Below, in pieces: positions 11,730-19,763 of a stretch of DNA of 64,000 bases; position 1 is the stretch's first letter; the number at the start of each line of letters is the position of its first letter. Below the pieces are notes generated by a model. The model worked only from the letters and a program-made list of their open reading frames with translations. It searched no databases and was not told the DNA's origin. Position numbers and translations under genes: made by a program. The stretch covers positions 1 to 64,000 of the forward strand of contig CAZSAT010000021.1 in the NCBI GenBank assembly GCA_964604675.1. Reading direction: 5' to 3'. This DNA is from CAZSAT01 sp964604675 (GTDB lineage Bacteria; Myxococcota_A; UBA796; CAJQPC01).

Positions 11730-14700
11730 CAGGACGGGTCGAAGTAGCTTCGCAGGCCGTCGTCGAGGAGGATCTGGCGCGCTTCGGCGATCGAGCGAGC
11801 CGGTGTGCGATCCCGGTTGCGAGCGTCGTAGAAGCTGTAGAGCACCTTGCTGCGAACGGTCTGGTCCACGAGCCAGGTGGTGTAGATCACGTTGTCCATG
11901 CCCGCGGAACGCAGCGCCTGGCTGCGGCGGGCCGCGACCTTTGGGCTCATGTCCACGCTGAGGATGGCGACCTGGCCCTGGAGGTTCAGGCCCCGCAGGG
12001 TGTGCAGCCCGACCTCGCCGTCGTTGAACAACAGCGAGCCACGGTCCCCGGTGGGGACGTCGGCCAGGTGGATGTAGCGGGCGTTGGGAACCCACTTCAC
12101 CAGGTTCTCGGCGGTGGCTTCTTCCTCGACGAAGAGCTTGCGGAAGTCCGAGCCGAAGTGGCGGGAGGCGAACTGCACCTCGCTCGGGCGCGTGAGGCCC
12201 TCGTCGCCCACGGTGTCGCCCGTGGGCGTGATGCCGAGGAAGTCCGGGTTGAAGCTGCTCGGCGGTTCGCCATCTGGGGTGAAGGCTTCGCTGACGGTGG
12301 ACAGGCTGCCGATGGAGCGGATGTCGGCGAGGAAGCGCCGCCCTTGCTTCTGTTCGGGCAGAGCGCCGAAGTTGAAGCCCCAGAGCGGACCGTCGGGCAC
12401 GATCAGGTAGCGCCCGATCCCTTGGAGGTGTTCCAGGGTGGGGTCCACGAGCGATGCGCGGATGGCGTTGCCGGGCAGGGGATTCACCTGGCCAGCGCCC
12501 TGCGCCTCGCCGAGCAGGAGCGCGGCGCGCACGGCACGCGCGTTTCGCACCACGCCTGGCGCATCGGACAGGGTGAAGGCGTTCGCGGAGCCGGCGGTGA
12601 CCAGGACGATGTCGCCCGTGTCCGGACCCAATCGGTAGGACAGGATGGCCTGACCCTTCATGCCGGGCCGGATGGCATCGATGTCGAAGTCCACCACGGG
12701 CAGCGCGCGGCGGTAGGCGTCCACCTCGAGCGCCTTGAGGTGGAGGGCCTCGACGCGCTCGGAAGCTTCGTCGAAGCTGTCACGGGTGCCCATCAGCCAG
12801 GCGAGCTGCTCGGCCCGAAGCGCCGCGTGCGCTTCGTTGAGCGCCATGCGCTGGTCGAGCTCCAGGCCCAGCGAGGGGTCGTCACCCACCTCGAAGGCCA
12901 GCTCGGTCTGGCGCGAGGCGTGCCACCACTCGTGCACCTCGAGCAGAGCGAGGGTGGCCTCGGAGGCGTTGGCGCTGCGGAGGATGTCGGCGTCGCGCTC
13001 CAGCCCCGGCCCGTCGCTGCCGTCCTGCACGAGCACCGAGTCCCACGGTCCCGCGAGGTGCACGGGCGTGGCGCGCACTGCGGCGGCGTAGGCGTCGTGG
13101 GCGGCCGCCCAGTCACCCTGACCGGCGACGTGGCGAGCCTGGGCCCACAGCGCGATCGGGTGCTCGCCCTGAGCGGCGCCCCCCTCGGAGAGCGAGCGCC
13201 AGCCATCGGCGGCTTCCCCGGTCCACCCGTCTGGGAACTCGGTCTCGGCGCCGGCGCGGATGGAACGCGCTGCGACCTCGGCCTGCAGCGCAGCGCCGTT
13301 CTCGCCCAGGTCTTCGACCAGCTTCGCGAGCTCGGCGCGCAGGACGCGGGATGTGGTGGCGTCGCCTTCTCGGTCGGCGATGGCTTCGGCGGCGAGGCGC
13401 GTCCCCACGCGGTCGGGGAGCCAGCCAGCGGCGTCGGCATGCTTCACGGCGGCCTTGGCGGCGGGCAGGGCGGGCTCGTCGGCGGCACGGGAGGCCGAGG
13501 CAGCGGCCAGATCGAGCAGCACGCCGTCGTGACCGTCGAGACCGTGGGCCCGCAGGGTGTTCATCGCCTCGAGCGCGTTGCCAACGACCAGGGCGCGCAG
13601 TCCGCTCACCAGGACGGCCCGGTCCCCGGCGTGTTCTTTGGCTGCCTCGAGCTCGTCGTCCAGCCCGAGACCGTACGCGGCGAGGGCCTGGAGCCAGGCG
13701 CCTCGAGCCGCGTTGTCGGCATCGCCCGCCTCCTGGAACGCGAGCACCGAGCTGCGCGCCTCCGACAGCGCGGTCTGCAGGCCTCCCCTGAGGAGCGCGA
13801 TGTGGGCGAGCGCGAGGCCACTGGCCGCGCTGCCCAGCTTGTCGTGCGCTTCGGTCCTACCCGTGTGGATCTCCTGCGCCAGGGCGAGCGCGTCGTCGTA
13901 GCGCTGTGCATCGATGTACAGCGCGACCGCCTCCGTCGCCGCAGCCGCGGCCTCCGCACCGAGGCCCAGCTCGTGGCAGGCACGCGCGAGGAGCGTCAAC
14001 GCCTCCGCCTTGTCCGTGGAGGTCTCGCCGGCATCGGCGACGGCCTGCGCGACGGCGCGCACCCCCAGAGGATCACCAGCGCCGAGCACGGCGGCCCGGT
14101 CGGCGGCGGCCGCCTCGTCGTCGCCGACCGACGCGTGGAGCTCCGCTCGGAGCGCCAGGGCGCGCCACGGTCCGTCGAAGGTGGCCTTGGCGAGCTGGGA
14201 CCTGCCACGCTTGCCCATCAGGTAGGCGAGGAGCAACGCGTCGTGTGGCGCTTCCTTGTCGAGGGCCTTCATGTCGGGTGCTTCGGCGCCCGCGGCCAGC
14301 GCCTGGATCTTCCAGGCCGCACCCTCCACCTCGTCGATCTCGGCCACGGCTTCCGCGGCCGCCCAGGCATCGGTGGGGCGCTCCGCAGCGATGGCCAGCT
14401 CCGCACGCGCTCGGAAGTGCTCCAGGCCGTGGCCGCCCACCGGCGTGGCGGCATCCAGCGCGTCCAAGGCGGCGGGCGCGCTGTCGGAGGCGATCGCCGA
14501 GAGCACCAGGAGGCGCCACGCCTCCGGGTTGTCGGCGGCGTCGGCGAGGGCGGCTTGCATGGTGGCGAGGGCCTTGGCGTAGTCGCCGGACTGGGCCTGA
14601 ACCCGCGCGCCTTCGAGGCCGGTGTCGGGGGGCTTCGCGGCTTCGGCCTCGGCCTCGGCCTTGGCCTTGGCGTTGGCCTTGGCCTTGGCCTTGGCCTGAG

Positions 14701-14806
14701 CCTGGGCCGCGGCCTGCGCGGCGAGCTCTTCGGGGGTGGGCGGCGGAGGCGCTTCCTCTCCACAACCCGTGGCCAGGAGCAAGGAGGCGATCAGGACGCT
14801 CGTCAT
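11696..14806 (-). CDS. TPR lipoprotein with degenerate CHAT (caspase-like) domain
   Basis: About 1,036 residues. The leader SVLIASLLLATGC gives a lipobox. An unusual Ala/Lys/Glu-rich stretch (about residues 25-60) is followed by ~600 residues of TPR-like helices. The C-terminal ~300 residues match the CHAT layout (IVPDGPLWGFNFGALP, later YTTWLVDQTVRSKVLYSFYDA, the LWpvdD...FY region). In active CHAT peptidases the dyad lies in a THG motif and an LSAC motif. Here these positions read HLADVP and LSVDMS, so both His and Cys are lost. It is probably a binding or scaffold protein, not a protease. I chose ATG 14806 because the signal sequence follows it; the open frame extends to 14845. It is coupled to the downstream RHS gene. 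Confidence 0.85.
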   Translation of the reverse strand: MTSVLIASLLLATGCGEEAPPPPTPEELAAQAAAQAQAKAKAKANAKAKAEAEAEAAKPPDTGLEGARVQAQSGDYAKALATMQAALADAADNPEAWRLLVLSAIASDSAPAALDALDAATPVGGHGLEHFRARAELAIAAERPTDAWAAAEAVAEIDEVEGAAWKIQALAAGAEAPDMKALDKEAPHDALLLAYLMGKRGRSQLAKATFDGPWRALALRAELHASVGDDEAAAADRAAVLGAGDPLGVRAVAQAVADAGETSTDKAEALTLLARACHELGLGAEAAAAATEAVALYIDAQRYDDALALAQEIHTGRTEAHDKLGSAASGLALAHIALLRGGLQTALSEARSSVLAFQEAGDADNAARGAWLQALAAYGLGLDDELEAAKEHAGDRAVLVSGLRALVVGNALEAMNTLRAHGLDGHDGVLLDLAAASASRAADEPALPAAKAAVKHADAAGWLPDRVGTRLAAEAIADREGDATTSRVLRAELAKLVEDLGENGAALQAEVAARSIRAGAETEFPDGWTGEAADGWRSLSEGGAAQGEHPIALWAQARHVAGQGDWAAAHDAYAAAVRATPVHLAGPWDSVLVQDGSDGPGLERDADILRSANASEATLALLEVHEWWHASRQTELAFEVGDDPSLGLELDQRMALNEAHAALRAEQLAWLMGTRDSFDEASERVEALHLKALEVDAYRRALPVVDFDIDAIRPGMKGQAILSYRLGPDTGDIVLVTAGSANAFTLSDAPGVVRNARAVRAALLLGEAQGAGQVNPLPGNAIRASLVDPTLEHLQGIGRYLIVPDGPLWGFNFGALPEQKQGRRFLADIRSIGSLSTVSEAFTPDGEPPSSFNPDFLGITPTGDTVGDEGLTRPSEVQFASRHFGSDFRKLFVEEEATAENLVKWVPNARYIHLADVPTGDRGSLLFNDGEVGLHTLRGLNLQGQVAILSVDMSPKVAARRSQALRSAGMDNVIYTTWLVDQTVRSKVLYSFYDARNRDRTPARSIAEARQILLDDGLRSYFDPSWWGSYTLAGLP

Positions 14807-14866
14807 GTCATCCGGTCCCCAAGGGGTTCGCGGAGGTTCTACCACGCGCTGACGTTAGGAGACCGC

Positions 14867-15637
14867 GTGCTCCCGCCCCCCCTCCACGACACCCTCGGCG
14901 CCTTGCTCCAAGAGGCCGGGGCCGTGGCCCTCGACCGCTTCCTGCAGGTGGAGGCCGAGCGGAAGCGCGACCACACCGAGGTGACCGAAGCCGACCGTCT
15001 GGCCGAGGCCGTGCTGGTGGCTGGACTCGCCCGTCGGTTTCCCGACGATGCGGTGGTCGGCGAGGAAGGCACGCGCATGCTCGAGGGAGATCGAACCTGG
15101 TACGTCGACCCGATCGACGGCACGGCCAGCTACCTGGAAGGCCTGGCCTACTGGGGTCCGGTGCTCGGGCGCATGGCGGGCGGTGTGCCCGACGTGGGCG
15201 GCGTGCTGTTCCCTCGGCTCGAGGAGCTCTGGTTCGCTCAGCGCGGTCTCGGTGCGTGGCGTGGTGGGCGGCGGCTTCCCGGTCTGCACGATGTGGGGCT
15301 CGGACCGGACGATGTGGTGCTGGTTCCCAGCCGCTTCCACACCGTGGCGCGGCTGAGCGTGCCCTGCAGGCTTCGCAACCTGGGCAGCATCGCCGCCCAT
15401 CTCTGCCAGGTTGCCTCTGGAGGGGCGGTGGCTACCTTGGTCGGCCCCGGCTGGCGTCCCTGGGACGTCGTTGCTGGCCTGGTGCTGTTAGAGGAGGTGG
15501 ACGGCGTGGCCCTGTCGCTCGACGGGACTCCGCTCGACCCCCTCCAGGATCCGTCCCTGCCCTTCGTGGCCGGCAGTCCGAGCGCCTGCAGCGACCTCCT
15601 CTCCACCCTCCGGCCCCATCGTCCAAAGCGAGCGTGA
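14867..15637 (+). CDS. Inositol monophosphatase family protein
   Basis: 256 residues starting at GTG with a good ribosome-binding site (TTAGGAG, 7 bases upstream). It has the metal-binding motifs of the IMPase/CysQ/HisN superfamily: GEEG, the core DPIDGTASYLEG, and WDVVAG near the C terminus. The fold hydrolyses phosphomonoesters such as inositol-1-phosphate, histidinol phosphate or PAP with Mg2+. The substrate cannot be assigned, and a second, more SuhB-like paralogue lies at 39408. It is divergent from the CHAT gene across 60 bases, and its stop is one base from the start of the RpoH-type sigma factor, so it likely leads an operon with it. Confidence 0.88.
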   Translation: MLPPPLHDTLGALLQEAGAVALDRFLQVEAERKRDHTEVTEADRLAEAVLVAGLARRFPDDAVVGEEGTRMLEGDRTWYVDPIDGTASYLEGLAYWGPVLGRMAGGVPDVGGVLFPRLEELWFAQRGLGAWRGGRRLPGLHDVGLGPDDVVLVPSRFHTVARLSVPCRLRNLGSIAAHLCQVASGGAVATLVGPGWRPWDVVAGLVLLEEVDGVALSLDGTPLDPLQDPSLPFVAGSPSACSDLLSTLRPHRPKRA

Positions 15638-15638
15638 G

Positions 15639-16643
15639 ATGGCAGAAGAGCGCACCGAGGCCGAGGTCCTCGAGCAGGACGGCCTGACCGTCATCGACCC
15701 GACCGAAGAGGACGACAGCACCACGCTGCCGGCACCCCGCCCCAGCACCGGCATGGTCACCACCGGCCGCGCCGCGGAAGACCTTCTCCAAGCCTACCTC
15801 GCGGAGGTGCGCACCTACCCGCTCCTCTCGCAGGAAGAGGAGACCGCCCTCGCAGTGCGCTACGTCGAGGAAGGCGACGAGAACGCCGGGCGCGCCCTGG
15901 TCACCGCGAACCTGCGGCTGGTGGTCAAGCTCGCCTTCCAGTACCACCGGGCGTGGGCGAACGTGCTCGACCTGATCCAGGAAGGCAACGTCGGCCTGAT
16001 GGAGGCCTTGAACAAGTACGACCCGTACCGTGGCATCCGCTTCTCCAGCTACGCCCAGTACTGGATCCGGGCGATGATCCTGCGCTTCATCATGGACAAC
16101 TTCCGGCTCGTCCGGCTCGGGTCCACGCGGCATGGTCGGAAGCTCTTCTTCCAGCTGAAGAAGGAGCGCGATCGCCTCATCTCGGAGGGCTTCGACGGCA
16201 CGATCGCGGAGATCGCGGAGCGCATGGAGATCCCGGAGCACGAGGTCGCTGCGGTGGATTCGCACCTCCGAGCTCCCGCGTTGTCCTTCCAGGCGCCCGC
16301 TGGCGCCGACAAGGACGGCCGCGCCCTGCAGGACGTGATCCCCGACAAGCACGCGCAACCGGTGGACGAGCAGGTCGCCGACCTCGAGATCGGCGAGCGG
16401 GTCAAGCACGCCCTGACCACCTTCGGCGACACCCTGACCGAGGTCCGTGAGCAGGCCATCTGGGCCGAGCGCCTGACCTCGGTGGATCCGGTCCCCTTGT
16501 CGCACCTCGGCGAACGCTTCGGCGTGTCCAAGGAGCGGATCCGACAGCTGGAGGCGCGTCTCCGGAAGCGGCTCAAGGCCTTCCTGGAGGCCGAGCTGGG
16601 CGACGAGATCGCCTTCGAGTTCCAGGTCCCCGAGGAGGGTTGA
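15639..16643 (+). CDS. rpoH: RNA polymerase sigma factor, RpoH (sigma-32) type
   Basis: 334 residues. Region 1.2/2 is intact: NLRLVVKLAFQY, DLIQEGNVGLMEALNKYDP, RFSSYAQYWIRAMILRF. A segment equivalent to the RpoH box (HGRKLFFQLKKERDRL) follows, which is diagnostic for heat-shock sigma factors. Region 4 has the helix-turn-helix LSHLGERFGVSKERIRQLEARL. An N-terminal acidic extension of about 45 residues precedes region 1.2. It would direct RNA polymerase to stress promoters. It sits one base after the IMPase-like gene and just before a heparinase-like gene. Myxococcota carry several RpoH-like paralogues (SigB/SigC of Myxococcus), so it may serve development or starvation and not heat shock. Confidence 0.92.
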   Translation: MAEERTEAEVLEQDGLTVIDPTEEDDSTTLPAPRPSTGMVTTGRAAEDLLQAYLAEVRTYPLLSQEEETALAVRYVEEGDENAGRALVTANLRLVVKLAFQYHRAWANVLDLIQEGNVGLMEALNKYDPYRGIRFSSYAQYWIRAMILRFIMDNFRLVRLGSTRHGRKLFFQLKKERDRLISEGFDGTIAEIAERMEIPEHEVAAVDSHLRAPALSFQAPAGADKDGRALQDVIPDKHAQPVDEQVADLEIGERVKHALTTFGDTLTEVREQAIWAERLTSVDPVPLSHLGERFGVSKERIRQLEARLRKRLKAFLEAELGDEIAFEFQVPEEG

Positions 16644-16648
16644 AGCCC

Positions 16649-18325
16649 GTGCGAGTGCTGGAGAAGCTGGCCATCGGCCTGCCGAGGAAGCTGAAGGACC
16701 GTGCCGCAGCCCGCGGCCCCTTGCCCGAGCCCACCACCCCGGTCGACGGAGGTCGCGGCGCCTTGCCTCGTCTCGACGCGGGATCCTTCGACGGCGCCAG
16801 CCGCCTGGGCGCCGCCACCGCGGCGATGCTCGAAGGCGTCGACTGGGCTGTGTGCCCCGACACCGGCGCACGCTTGCCGCAGCAGCATCGTGCTGCGCTC
16901 GACCTCGATCCGGGTGCCTGGCACGAGGCCCGCCTGCTGCACCGCCACAGCTGGTTCTCGACCCTGGCTCGGGCCTATGCCGACACGGGTGACGCGAGCT
17001 TCGCGCGCGCTGCCACGAAAGCGCTGGCCTCGTGGCTGGCCACCGATCGACCTCAGGTGGGCGTCGGCTGGATCCACGCCAGCGATGCGGGGGAGCGGCT
17101 GGTCCACTGGGTGCTGGGCGCGGCGTGGCTCGACGAAGAGCTCGACGCCGACCTGTGGCGTCGCATGGCGGGCTCGGCGGCTGCTCATGGCGCGTTCCTT
17201 CGCGGCGCGGATCCGGGAGAGAGCGACTTCCGGCTGCTCGGCAGCGCGTGCGGTCTGGTGGTCGCCGGGCTGGCGTGGCCAGGGCTCGGGGGCTCGCGCG
17301 CGTGGTGGAGCGAGGGCCTCGTGCTCCTCTCCCGCCACCTGCCCGCGTCGCTGCACGGCGACGGCGTGCCCCGCGATGGTTCGCCTGCGCGCCTGCAGCG
17401 CGTGCTGGAGATGGTGCTGGTGACGCGCCAGCTGGCACGCGCCAACGGCGTGGCGTTCCCCGCAGACGCCGAGCACGCGCTCGGACAGGGCGCCTGGGTC
17501 CTCCGTGTGCTCGCGGCCGACACGGGTGAGCTGCCCTTGCTCGGCGCCGGGTCGCCGGCCTTCACGCCCGCCTGGGGCGACGTGCCCGCCTTCCGGGCGT
17601 GGGACGAGGTGGCGCCAGATCGCGGTGCCGATCCCGCGGGCGAGGCGCTGGCTGCGTCCACGGAGTGGGCGATGACCGCGTTTCGAGAGGGTGGTTGGAT
17701 CGTGCTCCACAGCTCGGCACGCGGTGCCTGCAGCCGGGCCGTGGTCACCGGTGTGCAGGCCCACGGCCTCGGCGCCCACGCCGACGTGGCCCAGGTCGTC
17801 TGGCACCTGGGCGACCTCCCGGTCCTGGCCGATCCGGGCGATGCGCCGGGACACGCGGAGCTGTCCCGCGCTCACGTGCACAACGGGCTGGTCTACAACG
17901 GCGTCGGCGCCGGCGACGGCCGGCCCAGCGGCGCTCGGGTGCGCAAGGCCCGCGCCGACGGTCGCGCTGCCGCGGTCGCCGTCGAGCACGACGCCTTCGC
18001 GGGCGTCAGCCTCGAGCGAGAGGTCCTCTTCGAGGGCACCCGCATCGCCATCGTCGACAAGCTCGGCGACAAGGCGCGCGGCTCGGTCGAGCTGCGGTTC
18101 ACCCTCGGCCCGGGCTGGGCCCTCGAAGAGGGCGAGAAGGGCTGGTCGGCAGAGCATCCGTCCGGCCGGAAGCTCGCAGTGAAGCTCGACAGCTCCTTGC
18201 GCTGGTCCCTCACCACGGGACCGCTCGTGCTGGACGGAGCGGTGGTCGATGCCCCGCTCCTGCACGGCGTCGGTCAGGCGTCGGGGGCCACCAGGATCCG
18301 GAACACCTTCGAGATCCGCGCGTGA
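16649..18325 (+). CDS. Heparinase II/III family protein
   Basis: About 558 residues. An all-helical N-terminal toroid (RHSWFSTLARAYADTG, GVGWIHASDAGERLVHWV) is followed by a beta-sandwich C-terminal half containing HGLGAHADVAQVVWHLGDLPVLADPG and HNGLVYNG, the usual heparinase II/III layout with catalytic His/Tyr candidates. Family members are polysaccharide lyases or enzymes of exopolysaccharide gene clusters. No signal peptide is visible. I chose GTG 16649 because a good ribosome-binding site (GAGGAGGG) lies about 9 bases before it; a TTG at 16640 overlapping the sigma-factor stop is an alternative. The stop is one base from the stop of the convergent sigma-54 activator gene. Confidence 0.85.
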   Translation: MRVLEKLAIGLPRKLKDRAAARGPLPEPTTPVDGGRGALPRLDAGSFDGASRLGAATAAMLEGVDWAVCPDTGARLPQQHRAALDLDPGAWHEARLLHRHSWFSTLARAYADTGDASFARAATKALASWLATDRPQVGVGWIHASDAGERLVHWVLGAAWLDEELDADLWRRMAGSAAAHGAFLRGADPGESDFRLLGSACGLVVAGLAWPGLGGSRAWWSEGLVLLSRHLPASLHGDGVPRDGSPARLQRVLEMVLVTRQLARANGVAFPADAEHALGQGAWVLRVLAADTGELPLLGAGSPAFTPAWGDVPAFRAWDEVAPDRGADPAGEALAASTEWAMTAFREGGWIVLHSSARGACSRAVVTGVQAHGLGAHADVAQVVWHLGDLPVLADPGDAPGHAELSRAHVHNGLVYNGVGAGDGRPSGARVRKARADGRAAAVAVEHDAFAGVSLEREVLFEGTRIAIVDKLGDKARGSVELRFTLGPGWALEEGEKGWSAEHPSGRKLAVKLDSSLRWSLTTGPLVLDGAVVDAPLLHGVGQASGATRIRNTFEIRA

Positions 18326-18326
18326 G

Positions 18327-19763
18327 TCAGGATCGGTAGTCCTCGGCGCGAAGCGCGTACTGCTTCATCTTCGTGTAGAGCGTGCGGCGTGTGATGCCGG
18401 CGGCTCCGGCCGTGTTCTCCATGTGACCGCGGTGGCGCCCGAGCAGCCGGTGCAGGTACGCCCGCTCGATCTCCCGCGTGGCCCGGCTGGTGTTCTCCCC
18501 CATGGTGAGGCGCTCGTCGATGCTGAGCGCCCCATGGCCGCCCACGGTGCTCGCCCCGGTCATGTGCGGGGGGAGGTGGTCCTGCTCCAGGCGTCGCCCG
18601 GCGTGGGTGATGACCCAGCGCTCGCAGAGCGCCCGCAGTTGCCGCACGTTGCCCGGCCAACGGTGCGCCAGGATGCAGGCCATGGCGTCCTGGGTGACGA
18701 TGGGTGGGTCCTTGTCGTACTCGCGCCCGGCGTCGTCGAGGAAGTGCCTCATCAAGAGCGGGATGTCCTCGGGGCGCTCCCGGAGCGGCGGCAGCAGGAT
18801 GGGGAACACGTCCAGGCGGTAGTAGAGGTCCTGCCGGAACGCGCCGTCGGACACGGCCCGCTCCAGCGCCACGTTGGTGGCCGCGACGATCCGCACGTCC
18901 ACGTGGACCGAGTCGGTGCCCCCCACCCGCCGGAAGCTCATCTCCTCGAGCACCCGCAAGAGGTTCACCTGCACGTTCAGGCTGGTCTCGCCCAGCTCGT
19001 CCAGGAACAGCGTGCCGCCGTCCGCCATCTCGAACACGCCCTGGCGACGTCCGACGGCGCCGGTGAAGGAGCCGCGCTCGTGGCCGAAGAGCTCACTCTC
19101 GAGGAGGGTCTCGGTGAATGCTCCGCAGTTGATGGAGACGAAGGCACGCTCCTTGCGCTGGCTGCGCGAGTGGATCGCCTGGCTGATCAGCTCCTTGCCG
19201 GTGCCCGTCTCCCCCCGGATCAGCACCGTGGCGCCGGTGGGCGCGACCGCGCGCACCTGGTCGAAGACCGCCAACATGCGCGGGCTTCGGGTCAGCATGT
19301 GCGAGAAGCCGTAGCGGTCGGCGACCTGGCGTCGCGCCGCCTCGAGGTCGCGCTCGGTCCGCGCGCGCGCCAACGCCGCGTCCAGGGCGCGCTCGAGGCG
19401 ATCGGGCTGCACGGGCTTCTCGAGGTAGTCGGCGGCGTCGTGGTGCAGGGCCTCCACGGCACCGTGAACGCTGGGTCCCTCGGTGAGCGCGATCACCGGC
19501 AGGCCGGAGCCGTGGGCCCTGAGGCGGTCGAGTGCGGAGACCCCCGGATCGCTTCGAAGCTCCAAGCTCGCGACGATGGCGTCGGTGCCCACCTCGTCGA
19601 TGAGGGCGAGCGCCTCGCGCACGGTGGCCGTGACCTGCACCTGGAAGCCCAGCCGCACCAACAGCCGTCGGACCCGCTGGGCGGCCAGGTCGGCATCGTC
19701 CAGCAGGAGGATTCGCTCGCCTCGGGGCTCGTCCTGCACGGACGCTTGATACCGTGGCCCCAT
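18327..19763 (-). CDS. Sigma-54-dependent activator with degenerate receiver domain
   Basis: About 478 residues. The receiver-like domain (15-125) has the acidic pocket (LLLDDAD), the conserved Thr (ALTEG, Thr94) and Lys (EKPV, Lys116), but the phospho-acceptor position reads VASLEL, Ser66 where Asp is expected. The AAA+ domain has Walker A GETGTGKE, sigma-54 contact loop GSFTGA (a GAFTGA variant), Walker B GTLFLDELGE and the WPGNVRQL motif. A Fis-type helix-turn-helix (AGAAGITRRTLYTKMKQYA) ends the protein. It should activate sigma-54 promoters, but not by normal phosphorylation. The ATG at 19763 overlaps the divergent membrane-protein ATG (both within CATG); GTG 19739 is a possible later start. 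No kinase gene is adjacent. Confidence 0.9.
   Translation of the reverse strand: MGPRYQASVQDEPRGERILLLDDADLAAQRVRRLLVRLGFQVQVTATVREALALIDEVGTDAIVASLELRSDPGVSALDRLRAHGSGLPVIALTEGPSVHGAVEALHHDAADYLEKPVQPDRLERALDAALARARTERDLEAARRQVADRYGFSHMLTRSPRMLAVFDQVRAVAPTGATVLIRGETGTGKELISQAIHSRSQRKERAFVSINCGAFTETLLESELFGHERGSFTGAVGRRQGVFEMADGGTLFLDELGETSLNVQVNLLRVLEEMSFRRVGGTDSVHVDVRIVAATNVALERAVSDGAFRQDLYYRLDVFPILLPPLRERPEDIPLLMRHFLDDAGREYDKDPPIVTQDAMACILAHRWPGNVRQLRALCERWVITHAGRRLEQDHLPPHMTGASTVGGHGALSIDERLTMGENTSRATREIERAYLHRLLGRHRGHMENTAGAAGITRRTLYTKMKQYALRAEDYRS

Noticed and set aside
12002..14866. Plus-strand extension of the IMPase frame back to 12002.
   Set aside because: It lies antisense to the CHAT-like lipoprotein gene; the IMPase domain begins after the GTG at 14867, which has a good ribosome-binding site.
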